Assembly (NCBI RefSeq): GCF_947507565.1
Contig: NC_089175.1
Coordinates: forward strand, 4,143,733-4,207,732
DNA: 64,000 bases
Reading direction: 5' to 3'
Source of the DNA: Oscarella lobularis
Taxonomy: Eukaryota; Porifera; Homoscleromorpha; Homosclerophorida; Oscarellidae
Shown here: positions 1-11,000 of the stretch, in pieces
Layout of the letters: every line of letters begins with the position of its first letter
Position numbering within the stretch: position 1 is the first letter of the stretch
The notes under the pieces: generated by a model
Database searches by the model: none
What the model was told of the DNA's origin: nothing
What the model saw: only the letters and a program-made list of their open reading frames with translations
Position numbers and translations under genes: made by a program

Positions 1-597
1 TAACTACAGACAAATAAATTACGTCAAAATTTGTCCGAAGACAAATTTCGTTTATAAGGAAAAGGCTGAAATTATGTTTTCAGCCGTCTTCCTAGTAGAA
101 ATTAATTCACGTTTTCAACAATCCGCTCCCTCTGTACATTTATATACTCCGGGCGAAGGACGGCTCCCTGAGTATATAAATATATTTCCTCCTTGTAGAA
201 ATTAATAAGAAAAAGGCTGAAATCATGTTTTCAACCGTCCTCCTTCTAGAAATTAATCATTGGTTTTTCAATTTAAAATTGGCAATACTTTTCATATATT
301 CCGCCATATTTGGCGACGCTAAATCCATCCGCTCGTCGTCCGTACTTCGACAGACTCTCCAACAGACTCTCTTGCAAAGGGGGCGCCCACTTTTTATATT
401 TATAGGCAAGTGTCTGTAATTCGTTGCGCGCGAGTCGCGCTTACGGATGAGGCGCATGGAACGCCACTCGCGCATAGTAATGGCGTGGTGCAGCGGCCCG
501 ACTGCTTATTAATTAAAAAAGTATTTCTGTGGGGCCTCAAAATTTTGAACGCCGCCTGGCCAAGTGGTTTCGAACTCGTCTGTCGTAAATGTTTCTA
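1..597. other. Intergenic, no gene seen
   Basis: I see no supportable coding exon here; the short open frames lack domain or splice support. Two copies of a roughly 47-bp AT-rich segment occur at about 61-107 and 211-257. An inverted repeat (TATATACTC at 141-149, GAGTATATA at 170-178) could form a short hairpin. No TE family is recognised. Confidence 0.6.
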
Positions 598-1455
598 GCG
601 TTTATTTATTAGGTAGGGAAACATGTTTCCAGTGTTTTGTTATTAGGTAGGGAAACATGTTTCCATTAGGTAGGGAAACATTTTTCCAGTGTTGATTCAT
701 TAGGTCGGGAAACATGTTTCTATTAGGTTGGGAAACATGTTTCCAGTGTTTATTCATTAGGTAGGGAAACATGTTTCTAGCGTTTATTTATTAGGTAGGG
801 AAACATTTTTTTAGTGTTTTTTATTAGGTAGGGAAACATGTTTCTGTTAGGTAGGGAAAAATGTTCCCAGTGTTTATTCATTAAGTAGGGAAACTTGTTT
901 CCATTGAGTAGGGATACATGTTTTCATATTTTTATTATGTAGGGAAACATGTTTCCGGCGTTTATTCATTAGGTAGGAGCACATGTTTATTCATTATGTA
1001 GGGAGGGGCACATGTTTCTAGCGTTTATTTATTATGTAGGGAAACATGTTTCCAGCGTTTATTCATTAGGTAGGGGAACATGTTTCCAGCGTTTATTCAT
1101 TAGGTAGGAGCACATGTTTATTCATTAGGTAGGGAGGGGCACATTTTTCTAGCGTTTATTTATTATGTAGGGAAACATGTTTCCAGCGTTTATTCATTAG
1201 GTAGGGGAACATGTTTCCAGCGTTTATTCATTAGGTAGGGGAACATGTTTCCAGCGTTTAATCATTAGGTAGGGAAACATGTTTCCATTATGTAGGGAAA
1301 CATGTTTTCATCGTTTTTTCATTAGGTAGGGAAACATGTTTCCAGCGTTTATTTTTTAGGTAGGGAAACATGTTTCCAGTATTTATTCATTAGAGAGGGA
1401 AACATGTTTCCATTAGGTAGGGAAATATGTTTCCAGTGTTTATTCATTAGGTAGG
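598..1455. repeat. 34-bp minisatellite with palindromic core
   Basis: This is a tandem array of a roughly 34-bp unit, with shortened units of about 23 bp. Each unit carries the perfect palindrome GGAAACATGTTTCC beside TTATTCATTAGGTAG. It runs directly into the retained part of the truncated VWA7-like copy, occupying the place where that gene's 5' exons would be. The array therefore probably replaced them or grew at the breakpoint. Confidence 0.95.
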
Positions 1456-1458
1456 GAA

Positions 1459-2591
1459 GCTCATCGTTTTTTTGTGGATGTCACGGTGCCTGTCTGCTTT
1501 CCGGAAAGCGCTAACAACACGTTCACTGTAACGGCCACTTTGACAATTGGTAAGCGCCAAGAATTAGTCGATTCCTTGCTGTTCGATTTTCTCGTCGACT
1601 CGGAGGTACAGTGCTATATGTTTACATTGTCGAAAGTCTTTACGTAGTGCTAAAGGCTTTCTAAAGAATTCTCGTGTACACGCTGTTAATCGGCAATGCT
1701 AGTGGTACACGTTTTCTATATCTTTTCAGACTGAATATTGGATTGAGCTATTTTTTTTCTTGCAGTTTGTTGATCGTACGGCTCGAGTGTGTTTCCTCAA
1801 TACTGTTTCAGCGACAGACTGCTCAAGTCTTCTCGCCTTGTGCAGTGGCTACTGGTCGGCTACACTTTCCGTCATAGATAATTCTTCCTCAATGGTGGTT
1901 GCTGAAATCACTGACGTAGATGTGTCAAATCCTTCGGACGATGCGGCGACGATTTCCTCTCCGAATTTGCCTCTTCCACGCAACGAGTTTTCCTTCGTGA
2001 ATGTCAAGGCAAGCTGCTGCGCAAAGTCAGTCACGCTGAAGTTCGAGGACGGCTTCAACTCCGTAGAATGTGCGGTACATCAAAACGACGTTCCCAAGTC
2101 CCGCTGCAGACAGTGCCTAAACGGCGGAAGATGCAACACCAAAACGTAAACGTGCCAATGCATCGGAGGCTACTTTGGCAACCAATGTGAAAAAGGTAAG
2201 GGAGATTAATTAAATGAGCGGGTGCTTTTTTAAAGAGTTTAACTCTCTGACAGCTGGCTGCAATGCTCTGCCTGCTCCAGCTAATGGCTACGTGATCGAT
2301 TCTGGTGTTGGCAGTATCAACAAATCGGTAGGCATATTCTGCAACAAAGGATACGTTCACTCAGGCAAGACTGCGTCGACTTGCTGTCCTTTTGGCTGGG
2401 CAGATTCCAGCGCTTGGTGCATTGCGGATCCTGATGGTGACTGGACAGCAAAAGTCTGACTCTTTATAAAAGTTCGTTTTGTTTTAGGCACATGTATTGG
2501 CCGTGGCCACACTGCCAGTGCAGCGGTTGCTCTCATCTTCGCGTTGGCCGCGACCGCGTTCCTTTCGAATATGGGAGGCAATCTTGTCTAA
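1459..2591 (+). pseudogene. VWA7-like gene copy 1, 5'-truncated with a premature stop
   Basis: This is homologous to the last four exons of the gene at 6916-10577. The pieces are the 3' end of exon 3 (about 1459-1605), a cysteine-rich exon with an EGF-like end (1766-2195), a Sushi-like exon (2254-2436) and a C-terminal hydrophobic exon (2488-2591). All splice phases match the intact copy. Upstream exons (signal peptide, Het-C-like and vWA parts) are missing and the 34-bp minisatellite lies at the break. A TAA at 2147-2149 interrupts the EGF-like domain; the intact copy has CAG there. The cysteine-rich exon has diverged strongly from copy 2, much more than the adjacent SRCR gene pair. I call it a pseudogene. 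Confidence 0.85.
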
Positions 2592-2837
2592 ACGATCGCA
2601 AACTTTTTCTTGTCCTTCCTGCTTCGTTTGCTGCCGACGTATTGTAGTAAGCCACGCGATATCTTTTGTTATGTGTTCGTTTTTCTTGTTCTTTCGTGTC
2701 TGTAACGCCTGGTTGCAAGTCATGCTATGAAATCAACTTGGCCTAGTTCTACTCTAGAGAGTATAGTAGACAAACGTCTATAAGAAATTCTACACGGACG
2801 AAATACTCACGTTTCAATGTTCACCCATCATGCAAGC

Positions 2838-4982
2838 CTATTCTGAGGTATTATTCACTTGAAATTTCAAATCTTCTGTGTTTTCTGTCTTGCCAGACTG
2901 CCCAGCCACCGATTGAAAGGTGAGAGACGCGATTGCATAAGGAGTAACCATGTTTTCAGCAGAAGGAAAGCTATTGGGAGAAGATTCCCCTGTCGCAAGC
3001 TTCACTTGGTTGCAATTTTTGCCTTGAGAGCATCCTGATTTGTTCAGACTCGACGCCATAAAGTTCATCGACACATAGTCAGAGTACCTTTCACTTTTCC
3101 TCTCGTTTTCCCGAAGCGTCGCCGGCATCGAATTTTCCTGCTCACGTCGCTGACGAACCGAACGACGATGATACTTTGATATGAAGAAAAGTGCAACGGA
3201 GACAACGACAACGATGGCGACGCACGCAACCGCGATGACGACAACAAGAAAGTGCCTCGTCTTCTTCGTCTTGGTCAGGCTAGTACTTTGACTTTGAGTG
3301 TATACGTATGTCGTTCTTTCTGGTTGACTAGTGGGAGTCGTTCTTTCCGGTTGACTAGTGAGAGTCGTTCTTTCTGGTTGACTAGTGAGAGTCGTTCTTT
3401 CTGGTTGACTAGTGAGAGTCGTTCTTTCTGGTTGACTAGTGAGAGTCGTTCTTTCTGGTTGACTAGTGAGAGTCGTTCTTTCTGGTTGACTAGTGAGAGT
3501 CGTTCTTTCTGGTTGACTGGTGAGATTCGTTCTTTCTGGTTGACTAGTGGGAGGCATTCTTTCTGGCTGACTAGTGGGACTCCTGCTAGTCCTGTTTCTG
3601 CTCATCGTCTCGGTACGTAAGGTTGTGCTCAATGACGTAGTCGGGGCTGTTAACTTTGTAGATTGACTGGTGCTATTCTCCACGACTCTCTCTGTTGGCC
3701 TTGCAGGTACGGTATCTGCTGCACGATTGTTTCCACAGGAAACCGTAGCTATGTTTTTTCTGTGACAGAACGCGCCGTTTTTCCACGGCGACGAGCTGCA
3801 GTTTTCCAGCCGCCTTTCCGCACCGCTGCATTTGACTTCCGACACCCAAACAACATTCTGAATGCTCGATTGGGACGTATTCGTCTGAGACGACTCCAAC
3901 GCGTTCTTGTAATTCAGCTGACGGCAAACGACGCGAGCATCGGCAGCCGTCCAATTGGCGTCGCATACAGTGCCCCATTGGCCGTCGTGGAAAATCTCAA
4001 CGATGCCTTCGCTTATTTGCCCAGCTGCTCGGTTCAGTCTGACAGTAGGAGCCTCTAGATAAAAACGTTCCAAGGAAGAATGTAGACAAAAGAGAGATCT
4101 TACGGCAAGTCAATCCTTCTATATGGAACCAGACAGCGCAGTAATAATCGTCTATTCTCCATCCTTCTTTAGGGCACTCTTCAATTCGGCGTTCGCTTCC
4201 TCTGCATCGGGTGCGATATAGCCAAAAACGTCCATCATCCCTCTGGCTAGGTCTAAACGTGGATTGTCTACCGCCATCGCTTTCGAGAGCTATTGCCGTC
4301 GAACCAGGAAAACCGAGCTGGCGGCACGCCACATCCGCGTTTGCCGTCGTCCAACCGTAGTCGCAGAAAAACCACCAGGACGAATGGTGAAACAGCTCCA
4401 GGCGTCCTTCGTAGGGTGACCGAGCGCGACGATCGACGAGTCGCAAAGTGCTTCCTCGAATCAGCGATCCAACTGGATCTGGAGAAAATGTATTGAATGC
4501 AGTCATGGTTAGAAATAATTTGCTTCTTTACCGCATTCAACGTAAGCCAGTTCTTTGTAGTCGCAATCAAAGCGCTCCCATCCATCAAATTTGCAGTCTT
4601 GTAGTCGCGTCTCGCTTCCGTCGCATTCGACGTCGTCCATGAGTATTTTCCGGTTTCTGTAAGTGTCGTTGCAATGATTACCGTTTGCGTTTAGAGCGTC
4701 GGGAAAGCCGAGCTGGCGGCACACAACGCGAGCGTCGGAGAACGACCACTCGTGGCCGCAAACGGCGCCCCACATCGCATTGTGATACACGAGGACTTGA
4801 CCTTCTAAGCGAGTGCCTCCTCCAACGAGACGAACGTGTTGAAAAGCGTCTTTTGAAGGAGTACTTAATTAAGCATATACCGGAATTGGATTGGATTCAC
4901 TTGTAAATTTTATGATGAGCGCTGCTTCTAACAGAAGAGAGGCGTAATTCCAACGGACGAGGGCTTTCGTTGGGAAAAGCAT
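2838..4982 (-). CDS. Three-SRCR-domain membrane receptor, copy 1
   Basis: Exons on the minus strand: 4982-4901 (signal peptide starting MLFPTKALVRW), 4849-4532 (SRCR 1), 4478-4104 (SRCR 2), 4054-2838 (SRCR 3, stalk, membrane span, tail). All junctions are phase 1 and the sum is an open frame of 663 residues. SRCR signatures are clear: VRLVGG, WGAVCGHEW, VVCRQLGFP, and EGIVEIFHDGQWGTVC in domain 3. The stalk has about ten TSQPERTTL-type Ser/Thr/Pro repeats, so it is probably O-glycosylated. A span (HFLVVVIAVACVAIVVVV) precedes basic HRRSVRQRR. The cytosolic tail has YSDYVSM, a YxxM-type PI3K/SH2 docking motif. SRCR receptors commonly bind microbial or endogenous ligands, but the ligand here is unknown. 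It converges on the VWA7-like copy, 246 bp apart. The intron 1 donor is weakened (CAA|gtgaat). Confidence 0.9.
3305..3585 (-). repeat. 27-bp coding minisatellite (TSQPERTTL stalk)
   Basis: Near-perfect 27-bp repeats inside the last exon of the SRCR gene encode TSQPERTTL nonapeptides. The same array is in copy 2 (about 11310-11590) with slightly different unit variants, including TSRPKRMTP. The unit length is a multiple of three, so copy-number change would alter stalk length without a frameshift. Confidence 0.95.
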
Positions 4983-5324
4983 CGTTAAAGCTGACGCGAA
5001 ATGGGAATGTCGAACGTATATGTAAGCAGGAGTATACGGATATTATTAGCTTTATTACTCATATTTTAGGAAGATCCCCTTTCAGTTGTCGAACGCCTAG
5101 TTTCTTTGTCGACTGCAAGGCATATAAAACCTTGGTAAAGGAAGTTCAGAACTAATTTCACTTTCTGAATTTTCTTCAGAGGGCTTCGTTTTGAAGAGCA
5201 TTCTCTGATCTCAACCGAACGAGAGTTGCGTTGCTCTACCTCCCAAATGCGCTCTGCATCTCAGCTCTCATGACGTCGCGGGCACTAAGGGAGCAAGCCT
5301 ATTTGCTTATTGTTGAATTTGTCT

Positions 5325-5445
5325 CACGTGCAACGTGAGGATGAGGCCATTATATAGAAGCGTGAGATCATCATAAGCTTGTTTTTCCCCGGCGAGCGAC
5401 GGTGCAAACCTCTTAGAGTGTGCTCTTTCAACGACTAAAAGAGAA
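5325..5445 (+). promoter_or_regulatory. Promoter-like block of the orphan IgDD exon
   Basis: CACGTG at 5325-5330, a TATA-like ATTATATAG, GATCATCATAAGCTTG and then TTTTTCCCCGGC precede the ATG at 5446. The same order is seen at 13286-13406 upstream of a complete receptor gene, and parts recur before the other receptor genes. This is called from conservation between paralogues only. Confidence 0.5.
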
Positions 5446-5509
5446 ATGGTCAAGGCTCTTCAGAACAGCCGAATAGGCCAGCAACTCTGCGTCGCCGCAA
5501 TACTTTCAG
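5446..5509 (+). pseudogene. Orphan signal-peptide exon of an IgDD receptor
   Basis: This ATG exon encodes MVKALQNSRIGQQ followed by LCVAAILSG, and ends in phase 1 at a good donor (G|gtaaatcc). It differs by one residue from exon 1 of the receptor at 13407. Homology continues into the first intron to about 5640 and then stops. No Ig exon follows before the VWA7-like gene at 6916. I read it as a remnant of the tandem duplication junction: a receptor gene cut in intron 1. It could be spliced onto something else, but no partner exon is visible nearby. Confidence 0.75.
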
Positions 5510-6915
5510 GTAAATCCTAGCGGAAATGAAATCAATACCTCAAGCCAGCAAACGTCCATTTCCTTTGTCATGCAGGCCTGTCTCAGTTTCAACTACTATC
5601 AGAAAGCTTGCATGGCCCCTGATGAGTTTGTAGGACGCGGTCTCTCAAGTCTTCTGACTTCTTTTTCTTGTCTCTAGCAAACACGCTTAGTGATTTCTGC
5701 TTTTGCAGCAAGAGCAGTGTGCCTAGCGTGTTCACTTTAGCAATGAAACGGGCGTTCTGGATGAGTTTTCTTTCAGTTACAGCTCAGTAGACGTATTGAT
5801 GACGTAAACTATTTCTTTCAATTAGTTTTATTCCCTAGCCAATAGCCCGGATTTGAAGCAGAAAGTACGAAGCGTTTCTACGCTTTAGCGATTTTGTCCT
5901 CGGATGTCCTGTTCTACACGTCATGAGCTCACGTAATGCAGAGCAAAAAATTGACTTTTTCTAACATCGGGGTCCCAGTAGGGTCACGAGCCGCTATGAT
6001 CGAAACGGAACAAAGAGCGAACGCTTGGGGTATATCTTGCGAACACGACAGTAAGAAGAGTTCTGGCGCTCAAAGCAAGACTACTGCAAGTGGGTTTTTC
6101 TCTGCTTTTCTCGGGGACTTCTGACTGCGGATAGATTGTTTCATAGCCATGCAATCCCATCGATGCTCTTACGCCCTACGTGAACGCTTCATACAGTCTT
6201 TTGCAAATTGCAAAGTGAACTTTATCACGTGAGCATGGTGACATTAGATACCGCGGGAAAGTCAATAGCGCGTACACGATTTACCGCCCCTCAAACTTTT
6301 ATACAGGCAAATTTTATACGGTTCTAATCCCCGTACTATAGTGTTATTGTATTGCGCGCGAGATTGCGCAGAAACATTGGGGCGACCGGGCCGTAATGAA
6401 TACGTAGGGCACACGCATTTCTCTCCGGACGTGCAACCCAATACACCCGTGTCAATTACACTACGGACTCCGCCACATAGCCAGTCGTCTCTGAGGCATA
6501 ATACCGTACGACAAGACTGGGTTGGGGATCACTCATTGACGCCATTTCCGTCAGAAAGAGTCTAACCGAGGTTACGAGAGCTAAGGTTCTACCTGTAATT
6601 CGAAACGCTAGCATACCGTTCGCGCCTTTCGCCCAACCCATGCTCTACCCTACGACCGCCTATTTTCCTACGGTACCTAAGTGAACGTACTACTTTACTT
6701 CATTTATGATGTAGAAGATTCCAGAAATTCGTGAAAGGCTAAAAGTTCACGTGTGAGCGCGATCAAGTATGCTTTGCTTTTCTAGAAATTTTCAGCCTAT
6801 GATTTGTACGCAGAATGCACAAACCTGTCGGGTGCTAATTAAGTTAGTAGCTTTGGGAGGGTTTGCGTCATTGGCTCTCAGTTTCCTTAGTGCCTCTCTT
6901 CGGACCCTGGACGGC
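5510..6915. other. Intergenic region upstream of the VWA7-like gene
   Basis: The first roughly 130 bp match intron 1 of the receptor at 13407; the rest is unique. No exon with domain support is seen. The segment should hold the promoter of the VWA7-like gene, and a CACGTG lies at about 6750, but no TATA box is convincing. An upstream in-frame ATG at 6769 would add 49 residues before the signal peptide; I prefer the ATG at 6916. Confidence 0.55.
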
Positions 6916-9900
6916 ATGAAGCTCATCTTTGTCGCAGTTGTTCTTGGCGGCTTGGTGGCAACGTCTTGGGGGTTTATCCCAAACTTCCCTCTCAAAGTCA
7001 TTGCCGCTGTTGTTTCGTTGTTCAAGGATCGACGACTCCCTGACGATGTAACTCACAAAGAAATGACGAAGACGGCTCTTGTTCAGGTCGCCATAGACTC
7101 TCTCAAAGAGAAATTTAAGCGCAATCGAGCTAAATACGACGGCGTCACAGACCTCGATGAGATCGTCAAATTAGCGTATGGCCCATTAGCGGTAAGTGAA
7201 TACTTCCAACGTGTTGTGACGGCTATACAGAAGGCAAATGCGGCGGTTGACTTCAAGATGTCAGACGTCTCAGCCGCTCATTTTGACGCGGAAAACATTG
7301 TCAACGGAAGCAAATTGCTGCTCGCGCACTTAGAATCAGCCAAAAAGTGCATTGCCAAGAAGAGCTATGACAAGGCGCTCGAGTCGGTCGGTCAGCTGCT
7401 GCACGGCTTGCAAGACTTCTACAGTCACACGAATTGGATTGAAAAGGGAGAACGTGTTCCGAATTCTCACTTGGCTACCGTGAAACGTGAACCGTTGCGT
7501 GCTCAAGACGTCGCTTTGCCCAATTATCCAACTTGTGTCAATTGCGATTCTGCTTGCAGGAACAATATTATAATCAATGGTGCCTCCACGCCGCTTACTA
7601 GCGGATACTATTCCAATCAAGACGTAAACAAGCCTCTCGCGTCTCAGCTCCATGGAGGAGGAGGTGCTGATGGTCGCGGAAAATGCAGCCACGGAGGATT
7701 TTTTGATAGAACGGCGAAAATGGTGGCTAAAGGTGGAATCAATAAAGACTCGGGCGCCAGTTCACAGTCGCCCCATTGGTATCTACACAAGGAGGCTGCC
7801 GATATGGCCACCAGGGCATCAGTTGACTTTCTCACTGAGCTTCGAGAGGAAGTTGGCGTTGACCGATTTTTAGCGTTTCTCGGTCTATATCCCAGCTATT
7901 CGTTTACTATTGTCCTTGACACTACCGTCAGTATGGTAGAGGAGGTGTCGAGCATTTACGGGAAGTTTGACGACATTGTCAACGCAACCGTTCCGCCGGA
8001 CGAGTACGTTCTCGTTCCCTTCAATCGGGCCTGTACGTGTCAAGTGTTAGACAATAGGAAATTAGCTGATTTTGTTTTGTTTTTTCGCAGGTGCTGGTCC
8101 GGTTTATCGAAGTAGTAGCGCCAAAGAGTTCAAGGAGAAAATTAAATCGATGAGCACGAGAAGTAGTTTGGCTAAAGAAAGCGGTTGTGTCGGAGGCCAG
8201 AAAAGGCCAAGCGATACTGATCATCCCAAAGAGAAGGTGATGAGAGCCGTGATTCGCGCTCTTGAAACGAGCCGACTCGGATCGACTGTGTACGTTCTTA
8301 CCGACAGCGACGCCGGTGACATAAGCAGTTATCCAGAAGCGTTGTCTCGGGTGAAAGACAAACGAATCAACATTTTCTTTATTCGGAGCACGGATACCCA
8401 GTCCGGGAACAAGAGACGAAGGCGACGAGATACTGCCGTCGATCGAGAGAACGTCTATGCAAAGTTGGCCGAAGAATCGGGAGGCCAAGTACTTATACCG
8501 GATAAAGATGACGAAGTTGGAGACCTTCTCGCTTGCGCGTCATCGCTGTCAAGCGCCTCCTAGTCTACTCTTCTGATATATGAACAGAAGTCTCCGACCG
8601 ACGCAAGAGGACGTAATCTGACTCTGAACGTAGACGAATTCGTTAGCTCACTAACCATCAGTCTTTCTGGAGAAAATACGAAGATAGTGCTGTATGATCC
8701 TAGCGGGCAAGTTGTTGCTCTTGATCCGTCTTCAGTGACACAGCGTCTGACAGCGATAAGAAACGTTGAGTCGCCTAGCAGTGGTGCCTGGACAATAAAC
8801 GTGAATAGCACGGATGAATTTGACGTACTCGTCAAAGGGACGTCCTCTCTTGACTTTCAATACACACTTGTCAAACCTGTAGAGACACGTCACCCTGGAT
8901 TTTTTCAAGTGCCTGAAATACCTGAAATCGGTTAGAAATACGGGAGTCGTTTTGGCTTTACAGTGATCGTTCTGTCTAGGGGATACTGTTTATGTTGAAT
9001 TGACTGTAACCGGTCTTACGAATGAAACAACCGTTGATGAAGTTCACCTTCTTCTCACAACAGATCGCCAAGTGAAGGAGCGACATTCTCTCGTTGCCGT
9101 TGCCAACGAAACAGCATCGTTCATAACAGAAACGAATATCACGATTCTCAAAGATTCGTTTCAGATTCTTCTCGTTGGTCATCACGGCTCGAAGATGTTC
9201 ACTCGCGTTGCCAGGACGCCGATCATACCCGTTGCTTTTGGGCTGACCCTTCAAGACGGTGATTTGGTGATGCGACAAGGAGAGACCAAAGCATTAAAGT
9301 TTTTGGTGAAACGAGGAAACGCTGGAGGAGAGTCGGTGGCTGATATTGCCGTTCAAAATGATCTGGGGTTTGCGGTGAACGTAAGAAACAATAGATTCGA
9401 TATTGATCCTGGCGAGTCTCATAGTTTTTTTGTGGATGTCACGGTGCCTGTCTGCTATCCGGAAAGCGCAGTCAACACGTTCACTGTAACCGCCACTTTG
9501 ACAATTGGCGAACACCAAGAATTAGTCGATTCCGTGCTGGTCAATGTTCTCGTGGACTCGGAGGTATGCTATCCGCGTAAAATTACATTGTTGGGTTTCT
9601 AAAGGGTTTATATTTATAAGAATTTATTGTCGCAGTTTTTGGAGACAAAGTTATACTGCACTGTATATAGGCTAGGCTAAGTTTTCTGAGACTCTCCCTC
9701 TCCGTTCCCAATGTGCACGTATACCAGCGGTATTGTTTCTTACATTAACATTTTCTTTCTGTTTTTTTGCAGTTTGTTGATAAAACGCGTCCCGTGTGTT
9801 TTCTCAGTGCTATTTCGACAGCAGGCTGCACCGCATCGTTATCCAATTGCGACGAAGAACACTGGTCGGCTACACTTTCTGTCATAGATACTTCTTCCTC

Positions 9901-10577
9901 AATTGTAATTGCTGAAGTTGCTGACGTGGACCCAGATGATGCAGTCGCTAACATTTCTTTGAGTTTGCCGCTAGAACGCAACACGTTTCATTTCGTGAAT
10001 GTGACGACGTCCTGCTGCGCGAATTTGGTCACGCTGCAGTTCAAGGACGACTCCGGCAACAGTAACGATACGTGTACGGTACATAAAACAGACGTTCCCA
10101 GACGCTGCAGCGTCATTTGCCTAAATGGCGGAAGATGCAACAGCCGAACGCAGACGTGCCAATGCACTGGAGGTTACTTCGGCAACCGATGTGAAAAAGG
10201 TAGGAGAGAATTAAGATGCGAATGACTTTTCTCACTGTGCTCAACTTTACAGCTGGCTGCAATGCTTTGCCTGCTCCAGCTAATGGCTACGTGAGCGATT
10301 CTGGTGCTGGCAGTATCAACAAATCGGTGGGCATATTCTGCAACGACACATACGTTCACGCAGGCAAGAGTACGTCGACTTGCTGTCCTTTTGGTTGGAC
10401 CGACTCCAGCGCTTGGTGCTATCCTGATCCTAATGGTAAATGTACAGCGAAAGTCGGACTTTTATATATTTTGTTTTAGGTACTGGCCGTGGCTATTCTG
10501 CCAGTGCAAAGGCTGCTCTGATTTTCACGTTGGCCGCCGCCGTGTTCCTTCTGAATATGCGTGGAAATCTTGTTTAG
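6916..10577 (+). CDS. VWA7-like protein (Het-C-like, vWA, EGF, Sushi-like) with in-frame TAG
   Basis: Exons: 6916-8032, 8091-8930, 8980-9563, 9773-10199, 10253-10435, 10480-10577; the total is 1082 codons plus a stop. The start is chosen because it opens a good signal peptide (MKLIFVAVVLGGLVATSWG). Residues of about 20-330 resemble the Het-C/VWA7 N-terminal region (LQDFYSHTNWIE, KCSHGG, HWYLHKEAADMA). A vWA domain follows, with a MIDAS-like LDTTVSM near residue 334. Then come beta-rich regions, an EGF-like domain (about 957-989), a Sushi-like cysteine exon (NGYVSDSG, CCPFGW) and a hydrophobic C-terminus that suggests a GPI signal or membrane tether. An in-frame TAG (8561-8563, codon 530) sits between the vWA and later domains; homologous frame continues on both sides with no plausible intron. 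Options are a null allele, a sequencing error, readthrough, or a short secreted product. Function in sponges is unknown. Confidence 0.82.
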
Positions 10578-11000
10578 ACGATCGCAAAACTTTGTCCTTG
10601 TCCTTCCTGCTTCGTTTGCTGCTGACGTATTGTAGTAAGTCACGCGATATCTCTTGTTATGTGTTCGTGTTTTCTTGTTTTTTTGTGTCTGTAACGCCTG
10701 GTTGCAAGTCATACCATGAAATTAACTTGGCCTAGTTCTACTCCAGAGTATAGTAGACAAACGTCTATAACGGGAGAAAGAAGAAATTCTACACGGACGA
10801 AATACTCACGTTTCAATGTTCACCCACCATGCAGGCCTCTTCTGAGGTATTATTCACTTGCAATTTCGAATCTTCTGTGTTTTCTGTCTTGCCAGACTGC
10901 CCAGCCACCGATTGAAAGGGGAGAGACGGGATTGCATAAGGAGTAACCATGTTTTCAGCAGAAGGAAAGCTATTGGGAGAAGATTCCCCTGTCGCAAGCT

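Noticed and set aside
1849-2058. Minus-strand open frame opposite the VWA7 exons
   Set aside because: Shadow of the coding strand; the plus strand has conserved cysteines and matching splice sites.
3252-3620. Plus-strand frame with FWLTSESRS repeats
   Set aside because: Antisense of the TSQPERTTL stalk in the SRCR gene.
8530-8580. Tiny intron removing the in-frame TAG of the VWA7-like gene
   Set aside because: The only GT-AG pair here would give an intron below 30 bp, far shorter than the 45-60 bp introns in this locus.
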